Source: Trebonia sp. | GTDB lineage: Bacteria > Actinomycetota > Actinomycetes > Streptosporangiales > Streptosporangiaceae | Length of the DNA: 10,931 bases | Assembly (NCBI GenBank): GCA_030038035.1 | Contig: JASHPP010000695.1 | Coordinates: 1-10,931 of the forward strand | Reading direction: 5' to 3' | Notes under the pieces: model-generated | The model's input: only the letters and a program-made list of their open reading frames with translations | What the model was told of the DNA's origin: nothing | The model's database searches: none | In this document: positions 1 to 5,359 of the stretch, piece after piece | Layout of the letters: the number at the start of each line of letters is the position of its first letter | How positions within the stretch are numbered: position 1 is the first letter of the stretch | Translations under genes and position numbers: made by a program

Positions 1-347
1 GCCGCGGGAACGTCGGTGCCGCGGTCGGCGGTGACCTCGCCCCGCAGCAGCCGGACGATCGCGTTCCTGCGCGGGTTCGCGGACGGCTCGCGCACGCGCA
101 GCCCGTCGAGGAAGGGCACAAGCGGCAGCGCCTGGCCAAGCTCGTCGCCGGCACCCCAGAACACCTGGCAGCCGTCTGGCGCGCCGGCCACGGCCGCGCG
201 CACCAGCGCGGACTTGCCGACGCCCGGCTCGCCCTCGATGAGCAGCGCACCGCCCCGTCCCTGTGCGACGCCTCTTAAGAGACCGGCCAGCAGCGTCAAC
301 TCGTTATCGCGGCCGACGATGGCGTCGGCCGGGAGTGCCGGGGACAT
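1..347 (-). CDS. LuxR-family (LAL-type) ATPase transcriptional regulator, N-terminal part only
   Basis: The minus strand reads open from an ATG at 347 off the left edge, giving the first 115 residues. It begins MSPALPADAIVGRDNELTLL. The VGRDNEL box (residues 11-17) followed by a Walker A loop GEPGVGKSAL (39-48) is the usual N-terminus of large LuxR-family regulators with an AAA_16 ATPase domain and a C-terminal HTH. The HTH and the rest of the protein lie outside the window, so a serine/threonine kinase or other STAND ATPase with the same start cannot be excluded. A weak Shine-Dalgarno (TAAGG) lies 8-12 nt upstream of the ATG. The gene is divergent from the small peptide gene at 716. Such proteins usually activate pathway genes in response to a ligand; no target can be inferred here. 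Confidence 0.82.
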   Translation of the reverse strand, partial: MSPALPADAIVGRDNELTLLAGLLRGVAQGRGGALLIEGEPGVGKSALVRAAVAGAPDGCQVFWGAGDELGQALPLVPFLDGLRVREPSANPRRNAIVRLLRGEVTADRGTDVPA

Positions 348-570
348 GGGACCAACCTTACTATCCGAACATCTACGGAACAAGCGGACCTTTTTCGGAC
401 ATTCATTCGGTATCCAGGACACAGCATCGCGGCGTCACCGCGGTTTCCCCGGCCGCGCGGCGCAACTTGCATCAGATATTGCCCGGCACGCAGCGCTGTC
501 ATTTCTCCTGCACCCGGAAATGGTTATTGTCGTACGAAGATAACAAAATCTTTAATGCAGGTTTCAGTAT

Positions 571-599
571 TTGAACATTCTCGGACAACCCCTTACTCT
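571..599 (+). promoter_or_regulatory. Sigma-70-type promoter of the small secreted peptide gene
   Basis: TTGAAC (571-576) and TACTCT (594-599) are separated by exactly 17 bases, a good match to the actinobacterial housekeeping consensus. Transcription would begin near 606 and give a leader of about 110 nt. The word GAACATTCTCGG (573-584), also found upstream of the XRE gene in a near-identical form, overlaps the -35 box, a position suited to repression. Confidence 0.5.
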
Positions 600-632
600 G
601 GTGCATGGAATAGCCGAAGACTGGCGAAAACC

Positions 633-655
633 TGACACGATTCGCAACCGTGTCA
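633..655. promoter_or_regulatory. 7-bp inverted repeat in the leader of the small peptide gene
   Basis: TGACACG (633-639) and CGTGTCA (649-655) are perfect inverted copies separated by 9 bases. The spacing fits either an operator bound by a dimer or a small RNA hairpin. It lies about 30 nt downstream of the predicted transcription start and 60 nt before the ATG. Confidence 0.35.
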
Positions 656-715
656 TGAGGGCCGCCGGAGCCATGTCCGCAGGCTGCTGACCTTGGTAGC
701 TGCCATGGAGGAATC

Positions 716-880
716 ATGCGCATAAGGCGAGCCATCATCATCCCCGCTATCCTCGCGCTTGCCGCGGCCGGATCAATTCTGGCCAGCTCGGCGGCACAAG
801 CGGCGCCCGCGCCGTCGCACAGCATCCACGCCGCGGCCTCTTCCGCCGCCGACCCGTCCTGGACCTACTTCTTCGCGTGA
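716..880 (+). CDS. Small secreted peptide, 54 aa, function unknown
   Basis: ATG at 716 is preceded by a strong ribosome site (TGGAGGAA, about 4 nt upstream), and the frame ends at TGA 878-880. The product starts with a basic n-region (MRIRR). A hydrophobic core (roughly residues 7-23) and an Ala-X-Ala site, SAAQA, follow near residue 29, so it looks like a Sec signal peptide. The predicted mature part is only about 25 residues, rich in Ala, Pro, Ser and His, and ends in an aromatic tail DPSWTYFFA with no cysteines. It has its own promoter (571-599) and a hairpin terminator 20 nt after the stop, so it appears to be a monocistronic unit. From memory, actinomycetes carry other short exported peptides with a similar leader and an aromatic C-terminus, but I cannot name the family. 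It could be a signal peptide-type pheromone, a cell-surface peptide or a precursor. Confidence 0.62.
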   Translation: MRIRRAIIIPAILALAAAGSILASSAAQAAPAPSHSIHAAASSAADPSWTYFFA

Positions 881-899
881 ACTAACCAGGCACACGATT

Positions 900-940
900 A
901 ATGGCCTGCCGCCGATTCACCCAATCCCCGGCAGGCCATT
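900..940 (+). terminator. Hairpin terminator after the small peptide gene
   Basis: AATGGCCTGCCG (900-911) and CGGCAGGCCATT (929-940) form a perfect 12-bp stem with a 17-nt loop, starting 20 nt after the stop codon at 880. No U-tract follows, which is common for actinobacterial terminators. Confidence 0.65.
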
Positions 941-960
941 GGTCCGCCTAACGTCCCCCA

Positions 961-1250
961 GTTGCGTGCCCCGTGCGTGCCCGCGTTCCCCGTGCGTGCC
1001 CGCGTTCCTGCTGCCCGTGTGCCTGCCTGCGTGCCTGCTCCGCGGCGTGCGAACTGCCCGTGTGCCTGCGTTCCCGCGTTCCCGAGTGTGCGTGTCTGCG
1101 TTCCGCGGTGCGTGCTGCCCGTGTTCCTGCCCCCTGTGCCTGGCTGCCCGTGCCCATGTGCTGCCCGTGTGCAGCAGCTGCCTGCTGCCCGCCTGCCTGC
1201 CCGCGTGCTCCCCGGCGTGCCGCGCTGCCTGCCGGGGCTCCGGTCTCCCA
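961..1250. repeat. Low-complexity, A-poor tract rich in CTGCCCGTG words
   Basis: The plus strand is made almost wholly of C, G and T; between 962 and 1050 there is no A at all. CTGCCCGTG recurs five times, together with many GTGCCTGC and GCGTTCCC words. It starts with an exact 19-bp tandem duplication, CCCCGTGCGTGCCCGCGTT, at 969-987 and 988-1006. The pattern suggests slippage-driven expansion of short words. Conceptual translations are Cys/Pro/Ala-rich or Ala-Gly-Thr repeats and are probably meaningless. Confidence 0.7.
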
Positions 1251-1277
1251 CTCCCGCAACTCCAGGCGCGTTTCCTC

Positions 1278-1314
1278 ACTCGCACCGTCCCCCGCCGCTA
1301 CTCGCACCGTCCCC
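1278..1314. repeat. 15-bp direct repeat
   Basis: ACTCGCACCGTCCCC occurs at 1278-1292 and again at 1300-1314, a 22-bp period. It lies between the low-complexity tract and the hairpin group. No function is evident. Confidence 0.6.
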
Positions 1315-1336
1315 GGCGCTCGCCGGACCGCTCGGC

Positions 1337-1394
1337 ATTGGCGGTGGGGCTCCCAACGCCAAGCCTATTGGTGGCGGGGGCCCCACCGCCAATA
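1337..1394. repeat. Group of mutually exclusive hairpins
   Basis: ATTGGCGGTGGGGC (1337-1350) is a perfect inverted copy of GCCCCACCGCCAAT (1380-1393), a 14-bp stem with a 29-nt loop. Each arm can also pair locally. Bases 1338-1348 pair with 1352-1362 with one G-A mismatch. Bases 1366-1378 pair with 1382-1394 with one mismatch and one G-T pair. The same sequence can therefore form one long hairpin or two consecutive shorter ones. It may be a terminator, an RNA switch or a remnant of a small palindromic element. Confidence 0.6.
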
Positions 1395-1515
1395 CCAGCG
1401 CGAGCCTCACCGGCGGGACGGGCCGCGGCGCCGGCCTGGCGCGCCGCCCATTCCCGTCCGTCACGCCAGCCCCTCCCGCTGGCCCTGCACGCGCCGGCCG
1501 GGATAACGGGAAAGA

Positions 1516-1588
1516 AAAGGCCGCCCCTGACCGGTCCTTTCCTCTCCGATAATCGGCCTGTCCGGAATGTCCGGTTCCGGGATTCCGG
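1516..1588. promoter_or_regulatory. Cluster of short dyads upstream of the XRE gene
   Basis: Three symmetric elements lie close together. AAAGGCCG (1516-1523) pairs with CGGTCCTTT (1532-1540) with one bulged base. CCGATAATCGG (1546-1556) is an odd palindrome. CCGGAAT (1562-1568) is an inverted copy of ATTCCGG (1582-1588). TGTCCGG also occurs twice nine bases apart (1559 and 1568). They could be operators or leader hairpins; they lie about 200 bp before the likely XRE promoter. Confidence 0.3.
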
Positions 1589-1756
1589 CATACCGGGCAT
1601 ATCGCATCGGCGAGCGGCGGCCGGCAGGCACCCGCTGGCGGGGACGCGACCGCAGCCGCCGCGTAACGCGGGAAAGCCGGAGATCAAACCCGAATAGGCG
1701 GCTGTCGTATTAGGCGCCAGACAGCAGAGGTTCGCCCGGGACTAAAGAGAACTAGT

Positions 1757-1790
1757 GAGCATTCTCGGTTGCCGCGGCCGAGTGTATAGT
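1757..1790 (+). promoter_or_regulatory. Likely XRE gene promoter with candidate operator
   Basis: TATAGT (1785-1790) is a good -10 box, 90 nt before the ATG. The best-placed -35, TTCTCG (1762-1767, 17-nt spacing), is weak. It overlaps GAGCATTCTCGG (1757-1768), which differs by one base from the word over the -35 box of the small peptide gene. A weak -35 overlapped by an operator fits an autoregulated gene. Confidence 0.38.
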
Positions 1791-1879
1791 GTAGTAGAGG
1801 TTTCACAATTCGTGTCCGTGAAATCCTCGTAACCGTCGCGCTAGTCCGCCCGCGCAGCAGCGAGGAGGAAGGACGCCCG

Positions 1880-2773
1880 ATGATCGCGCCAGCAAGCCCC
1901 ACGGTACGGCGACGCCGGCTTGCCGCTGAACTGCGCGGAATCAGGGAGAGCAAGGGCAAGAGCGGCGACACCGTCGCCGCGGCGCTGAAATGGTCGGCCT
2001 CCAAGATCAGCAGGTACGAGCGGGCCCGGACGGGCCTGCGGCCGCGGGAAGTCGAAAGGCTGCTCGACTATTACGAGGTCACCGGCTCCCGCCGCGAGCT
2101 TCTCCTCGCCCTCGCCGAGGATGCGGCTCAGAAGGGCTGGTGGGAAGAATTCGCGGACAGCCTCTCCGAGGATTATCAGCAATTCATCGGCCTGGAGCAC
2201 GAGGCGACGTCCATCGCCATATGGCACGTCGATGTCGTGCCTGGCCTGCTGCAGACCGAGGCCTATGCCAGGCACATAATCAGCAGCTACAGCAGGGTCG
2301 AGCCGGTCGCTCCCGGCATGATCGGCCGGCTGGTCCGGGTCCGCATGCGGCGCCAGCAGGTGCTGAACCGCGACGGACTGCAGCTGGCGGTGGTGCTCGA
2401 CGAATCGATCCTGCGGCGCCGGATCGGCGACGAGTCCGTGATGTATGAGCAGTTGCAGCGCCTCGCGCGAGAGTGCGAGCGGCCGAATCTCACGCTGCGG
2501 GTGCTCTCCCTCGACGGGCAGCACATGGCCCTGGGGGAGTCGTTCGTCATATTCGGCTTCGGGCCAGATAGTGATGCGGTGCTGCAAGACGTGGTGAGCA
2601 CCGAGCATTTGAAGAGCGGTTTCACCCTGGAGGGGGAGCGGGAGACCTACCTGCACCGGATCGCATTCGAGATGCTTGCCGATGCGTCCCTCGACCGGGC
2701 GGCGTCCAGGGCGCTGATACTCCAGACAGCGCAGTCGCATTGGTCAGGTGCGCGCCGTCGCGCTCACGCGTAA
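1880..2773 (+). CDS. XRE-family HTH regulator with C-terminal DUF5753
   Basis: The 297-residue product starts at ATG 1880 behind a strong purine-rich ribosome site (AGGAGGAAGGA, 1863-1873). Residues about 10-65 form a helix-turn-helix of the HTH_31 type (RRLAAELRGIRESKG then SASKISRYERARTGLRP). Residues about 105-285 match DUF5753, with the characteristic stretch IWHVDVVPGLLQTEAYAR and, later, RPNLTLRVL and FVIFGF. Length and domain order are normal for the large actinomycete family that includes WhiJ-like regulators. These usually pair with a DUF397 protein, and one follows here after 214 bp with its own promoter. In Streptomyces such pairs affect sporulation and antibiotic production, the DUF397 partner opposing the DNA-binding protein. 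The ligand or signal of this copy is unknown. Confidence 0.95.
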   Translation: MIAPASPTVRRRRLAAELRGIRESKGKSGDTVAAALKWSASKISRYERARTGLRPREVERLLDYYEVTGSRRELLLALAEDAAQKGWWEEFADSLSEDYQQFIGLEHEATSIAIWHVDVVPGLLQTEAYARHIISSYSRVEPVAPGMIGRLVRVRMRRQQVLNRDGLQLAVVLDESILRRRIGDESVMYEQLQRLARECERPNLTLRVLSLDGQHMALGESFVIFGFGPDSDAVLQDVVSTEHLKSGFTLEGERETYLHRIAFEMLADASLDRAASRALILQTAQSHWSGARRRAHA

Positions 2774-2913
2774 GCGACGCGACTCGTTCGGCCACCCGCG
2801 ATCGGCGCTGACGGCGCCACGCCTGAGGTGCGCGGTACACCGTGGGAACGACAGACATTCACCGGGCCGTGGTGCCGCTTGAGCCGACAGGGGCCCTCGG
2901 CGCCAGTGTTGTC

Positions 2914-2922
2914 TGCTACTCT
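2914..2922 (+). promoter_or_regulatory. Extended -10 promoter of the DUF397 gene
   Basis: TGCTACTCT (2914-2922) has the TGn extension followed by a TANNNT -10 box. No good -35 is visible at the right distance, which extended -10 promoters tolerate. The start would be near 2929, giving a leader of about 59 nt. GCATTCTGC (2933-2941) and a second GCATTC (2948-2953) lie just downstream and resemble the core of the candidate XRE operator. Confidence 0.4.
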
Positions 2923-2987
2923 TGCCTCGCCCGCATTCTGCAATGCTGCATTCAGGACAATGACAACGATCAGTGAGGGGTAGTAAC

Positions 2988-3227
2988 GTGGGAAATCCTG
3001 CGTTCGGCAGGCTACCCGAAAGGCCAGTTTCAGGTCCTTACTGGGTCAAGAGCTCTCTTAGTTTCGCCAACGGCAATTGCGTTGAGGTGGCAAGCCTGCC
3101 CGGCGGCGAAATAGGCATCCGCAACAGCAGGGACACCGCGGGGCCAATACTCCGATTCACTCCCGGCGAATGGCATGCGTTTCTCGGCGGCGTGCGAAAC
3201 GGCGAATTCGATGGATTCGGAAGGTAG
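2988..3227 (+). CDS. DUF397 domain protein, partner of the XRE regulator
   Basis: The family signature is nearly complete: WVKSSLSFANGNCVEVASL, then IGIRNSRD, then a segment GPILRFTPGEWHAFL ending in GVRNGEFD. I chose GTG 2988 because GAGGGG (2975-2980) lies 7 nt upstream, giving 79 residues; GTG 2973 in the same frame would add five residues but has no ribosome site. The size is normal for DUF397 proteins (60-90 aa). They are almost always found beside XRE/DUF5753 regulators and are thought to bind or antagonise them, in a way sometimes compared with toxin-antitoxin pairs. The gene is followed 24 nt later by a very strong hairpin terminator, which separates it from the decarboxylase region. 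Confidence 0.92.
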   Translation: MGNPAFGRLPERPVSGPYWVKSSLSFANGNCVEVASLPGGEIGIRNSRDTAGPILRFTPGEWHAFLGGVRNGEFDGFGR

Positions 3228-3251
3228 CAGCCGCTAACTGCCGGCCAGCAC

Positions 3252-3292
3252 AGAAGCGGTGGTCCCCCGGAGTCCGGGGGACCACCGCTTCT
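3252..3292 (+). terminator. Strong 20-bp perfect hairpin terminator
   Basis: Bases 3252-3271 are an exact inverted copy of 3273-3292 around a single central base. The arms contain AAGCGGTGGTCCCCCGG and its complement. In RNA the tip would open to a small loop. It starts 24 nt after the DUF397 stop, and a short T-rich run (TTCTTCAT) follows. It is symmetric, so it would also stop transcription coming from the right. Confidence 0.85.
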
Positions 3293-3300
3293 TCATGCCC

Positions 3301-3325
3301 GTGGCGGCGGCACCGCCGCCGCCAC
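3301..3325. terminator. Second GC-rich hairpin
   Basis: GTGGCGGCGG (3301-3310) pairs perfectly with CCGCCGCCAC (3316-3325) over a 5-nt loop, 8 nt after the first hairpin. It may act as a back-up terminator; the trinucleotide composition means it could also be chance. Confidence 0.4.
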
Positions 3326-3380
3326 CACATCCCACCGCCGCGCCGCCCGCGCCGCGGCGCGACTCGAGCTCACCGCGCTC

Positions 3381-3445
3381 CGCCGACCGCCAGCGCCGAC
3401 CGCCAGCGCCGACCGCCAGCACAGGCCGCCAGCGCTGACCGCCAG
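3381..3445. repeat. 13-bp tandem repeat, five units
   Basis: CGCCGACCGCCAG is repeated exactly at 3381-3393, 3394-3406 and 3407-3419. Two diverged units, CACAGGCCGCCAG (3420-3432) and CGCTGACCGCCAG (3433-3445), follow. It looks like a small variable-number repeat; no function is evident. Confidence 0.8.
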
Positions 3446-3498
3446 CGCAGGGCGGCCCCGGCCGTTTGCCCGCAAATCGCTATTAATTAGTTCTTTGA

Positions 3499-3510
3499 GG
3501 TGATATCACC
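3499..3510. promoter_or_regulatory. 12-bp palindrome GGTGATATCACC before the decarboxylase
   Basis: A perfect palindrome ends directly before an ATG at 3511 and overlaps the GAGGTGA ribosome site (3497-3503) that would serve that ATG. It could be an operator, or in RNA a small structure affecting access to that ribosome site. Confidence 0.4.
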
Positions 3511-3585
3511 ATGCGATTCGCCGCCGTTACCGCGGGAATGCACAAGGAATGGCTGCCACTGACTACACCATCGGCGATTACCTGA
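3511..3585 (+). CDS. Possible 24-aa upstream leader peptide overlapping the decarboxylase start
   Basis: ATG 3511 has a good Shine-Dalgarno, GAGGTGA, 7 nt upstream. The frame runs 24 codons (MRFAAVTAGM, then HKEWLPLTTPSAIT) to TGA 3583-3585. It overlaps the decarboxylase start (3549) in another frame. The decarboxylase ATG itself has its only AAGGA directly against the start codon, which is too close, so translation of this frame could influence decarboxylase translation. No run of regulatory codons is visible, and it may be chance. Confidence 0.28.
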   Translation: MRFAAVTAGMHKEWLPLTTPSAIT

Positions 3586-5240
3586 TGGACCGTCTTGCCG
3601 AGGCGGGCGCCGACCGGGTTTTCGGTGTCCCTGGCGACTATACGCTGACGCTGCTCGATCACGTGATCGCCCATCCGGGACTGGAGTGGACGGGGTGCGC
3701 CAACGAGCTGAACGCCGGATACGCGGCCGACGGATATGCCCGCATCCGGGGCATCGGCGCCCTGTGCACCACTTTCGGGGTCGGTGAGCTCAGCGCCATC
3801 AACGCCGTGGCCGGAAGCTTCGCCGAGCACGTGCCGGTTGTGCACGTCGTCGGCTCCCCGGCGTCGGGCACCCAGGCCGCGCAGCGCGTCGTGCACCATT
3901 CCCTCGGGGACGGAGTGTTCACGCACTTCGCCGACATGCACAGGAACATCACGTGCGCGCAGGCCGCGCTGACCGCCGACGGCGCCTGCCAGGAGATCGA
4001 CCGAGTCCTGTCGGCGGTGCGCACCCAGCGGCTTCCCGGCTACATCCTGATCCCGGCGGACGTCGCCGCCGCTCCCGCCACGCCCCCGGCGGCCCGGCTT
4101 CCGCCGCCGGCCGAACTCGCCGACCCCGGCGCCCTGGAGGGCTTCACCGCGGCGGCCCGCCAGCTGCTGGAGTCGGCGGCCGACGTGAGCGATGTGGCGG
4201 TGCTGTGCGGGCTGCTCGCCCACCGGTTCGGCGCGGCCGCCGAGCTGACCTCGCTGCTGGCCGCGGGGCCGCTGCCGCACGCCACCACCCTGTGGGCCAA
4301 GAGCCTCGCCGACGAGAGCGACCCCTGCTTCGCAGGCGTCTACGCGGGCGCCGCCAGTGCGGACGCGGCCCGCAAGACGGTGGAAGAGGCGCCCGTCCTG
4401 ATCCTCGCGGGCGTGGAGTTCACCGACCTGAACAGCGGGTTCTTCACCCAGCAGATCACCCGTCGGCGAACCATCGAGGTCGGTGCCACCGCGGCGAGCG
4501 TGGGGGCCGCGCTGTATGAGCGGGTTCCGTTGCGGATCGCGGTCCGGGTGCTGGCGGCACTGGTCGCCGAGCTGCCGTCCGGACGGCCCCGGCCTGGCGG
4601 GCGGCCCGCTCCTGCGTCAGCGCCGCGGGAACCGCTCGAGCCCGGCACGCCGTTGTCGCAGCAGGCGCTGTGGGACCTGGTGGCGCGGTCCTTGCGGCCG
4701 GGCGACATCGTCCTGGCCGACCAGGGCACGCCGTTCTACGGGGCGGCCACCCACCGGCTGCCGCGCGACGTCACGTTCATCGGCCAGCCATTGTGGGCCT
4801 CCATCGGGTACACGCTCCCGGCGCTGCTCGGAGCCTGCCTGGCCAGCCCCGGCCGCCGCGGGATCCTGCTGATCGGCGACGGGGCAGGCCAGCTGACCGT
4901 GCAGGAGCTCTCCACGATCCTGCGGGCCGGGCTTTCTCCCGTCGTCGTCGTGGTCGACAATGCCGGATACACCGTGGAACGAGCCATTCACGGCGCGGAT
5001 CAGCCCTACAACGACATCGCCGAATGGGACTGGACGGCCGCCCCGGCACTGTTCGCCCCCGGCCGGGTAAGCGTGGCCCGCCGCGTGACGACGGCGGGGG
5101 AACTGGACCAGGCGCTGCGGGCGGCGGCCGCCAGCCCCGGCGAGCTGGCGCTCATCCAGGCGGTCGTGCCGCGCATGGACGTTCCCGAGCTGCTCGACAC
5201 CCTCGCCAGGGCGGCCAGCGCGGCCAACGCGCGCAGGTGA
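3549..5240 (+). CDS. Thiamine-diphosphate 2-keto-acid decarboxylase (indolepyruvate/phenylpyruvate type)
   Basis: The 563-residue cytosolic enzyme would convert a 2-keto acid to the aldehyde and CO2 using ThDP and Mg. The N-terminal domain (about 5-180) has GVPGDYTLTLLD with Asp30, NELNAGYAADGYAR with the cofactor-activating Glu53, and the His116-His117 pair in VVHHSLGDG. The C-terminal domain (about 365-550) has ADQGTPFYG, FIGQPLWASIGYTLPA, the metal/ThDP motif GDG 443-445 with Asn471, and GYTVERAIHG with catalytic Glu477. This pattern matches indolepyruvate decarboxylase (IpdC), phenylpyruvate decarboxylases and KdcA better than acetolactate synthase. Length is normal (about 550). Substrate choice cannot be read from the sequence; aromatic keto acids are most likely. 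The start is fixed by the family N-terminus (DYTIGDYLMDRL). The CmcJ-like gene follows after 119 bp. A Pro/Arg-rich linker lies at about 340-360. Confidence 0.94.
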   Translation: MAATDYTIGDYLMDRLAEAGADRVFGVPGDYTLTLLDHVIAHPGLEWTGCANELNAGYAADGYARIRGIGALCTTFGVGELSAINAVAGSFAEHVPVVHVVGSPASGTQAAQRVVHHSLGDGVFTHFADMHRNITCAQAALTADGACQEIDRVLSAVRTQRLPGYILIPADVAAAPATPPAARLPPPAELADPGALEGFTAAARQLLESAADVSDVAVLCGLLAHRFGAAAELTSLLAAGPLPHATTLWAKSLADESDPCFAGVYAGAASADAARKTVEEAPVLILAGVEFTDLNSGFFTQQITRRRTIEVGATAASVGAALYERVPLRIAVRVLAALVAELPSGRPRPGGRPAPASAPREPLEPGTPLSQQALWDLVARSLRPGDIVLADQGTPFYGAATHRLPRDVTFIGQPLWASIGYTLPALLGACLASPGRRGILLIGDGAGQLTVQELSTILRAGLSPVVVVVDNAGYTVERAIHGADQPYNDIAEWDWTAAPALFAPGRVSVARRVTTAGELDQALRAAAASPGELALIQAVVPRMDVPELLDTLARAASAANARR

Positions 5241-5242
5241 GC

Positions 5243-5269
5243 CGAGCAAGGGCTCCAAGGGCCTGCTCG
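5243..5269 (+). terminator. Weak hairpin after the decarboxylase gene
   Basis: CGAGCA (5243-5248) pairs with TGCTCG (5264-5269) just after the stop codon at 5240. The stem is only 6 bp with possible G-C pairs further in, so this is a low-confidence terminator. Confidence 0.25.
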
Positions 5270-5359
5270 CCGGCGATCAGTGCGCCGGACCCGGCTCGCG
5301 TCACGGATGTGGCGGTTGTGGCATTTCCTCGCGGGCGGCCAGGCCCCATAGTGGAGTCC

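Larger units (their letters stand above)
348..715. promoter_or_regulatory. Divergent intergenic region between the LuxR-type gene and the small peptide gene
   Basis: These 368 bases contain no convincing gene. They are clearly more AT-rich than the coding DNA around them, especially at 520-580. Near the LuxR end there are related short words: GAACATCTACGG at 367-378 and GGACATTCATTCGG at 397-410. Both resemble the GAACATTCTCGG word at 573-584 in the small-gene promoter. Reading frames that cross this area on either strand have neither a start with a good ribosome site nor a recognisable product. Confidence 0.6.
941..1760. other. About 0.8 kb with no convincing gene, repeat-rich
   Basis: Long frames are open here on both strands, but none has a plausible start, codon pattern or recognisable product, because GC-rich repetitive DNA lacks stop codons. 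The left part (961-1250) is a low-complexity tract, the middle (1278-1394) holds direct repeats and hairpins, and the right part (1510-1590) holds several short dyads ahead of the XRE gene. A small non-coding RNA cannot be ruled out. Confidence 0.55.
3228..3548. other. Intergenic region between DUF397 and decarboxylase genes
   Basis: These 321 bases hold, in order, a 20-bp perfect hairpin (3252-3292), a second GC-rich hairpin (3301-3325), a 13-bp tandem repeat (3381-3445), and an AT-rich patch (3480-3498) with a 12-bp palindrome before the decarboxylase. Apart from a possible leader peptide at 3511, I see no gene. Confidence 0.6.

Noticed and set aside
898..1307. Minus-strand frames with Ala-Gly-Thr repeats
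   Set aside because: Several frames are open at once over the same low-complexity DNA, with no start signal or codon bias; repeat artefact.
1337..1394. Insertion sequence ends
   Set aside because: The inverted arms are only 29 bp apart with no transposase and no target-site duplication.
759..1697. Long plus-strand open frame over the repetitive region
   Set aside because: It starts inside the small peptide gene, has no ribosome site, and its product is low-complexity Cys/Pro/Arg sequence produced by the repeats and GC content.
1841..2740. Minus-strand frame of 299 codons opposite the XRE gene
   Set aside because: It mirrors the XRE gene, which has clear domains and a strong ribosome site; the antisense product matches no family I know.
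3381..3445. CRISPR-like array
   Set aside because: The units are head-to-tail 13-bp repeats with no spacers and no cas genes nearby.
4670..5359. N-terminal extension of the CmcJ-like protein into the decarboxylase gene
   Set aside because: The frame is open upstream, but that sequence is an off-frame reading of the decarboxylase; the family homology begins after 5360.
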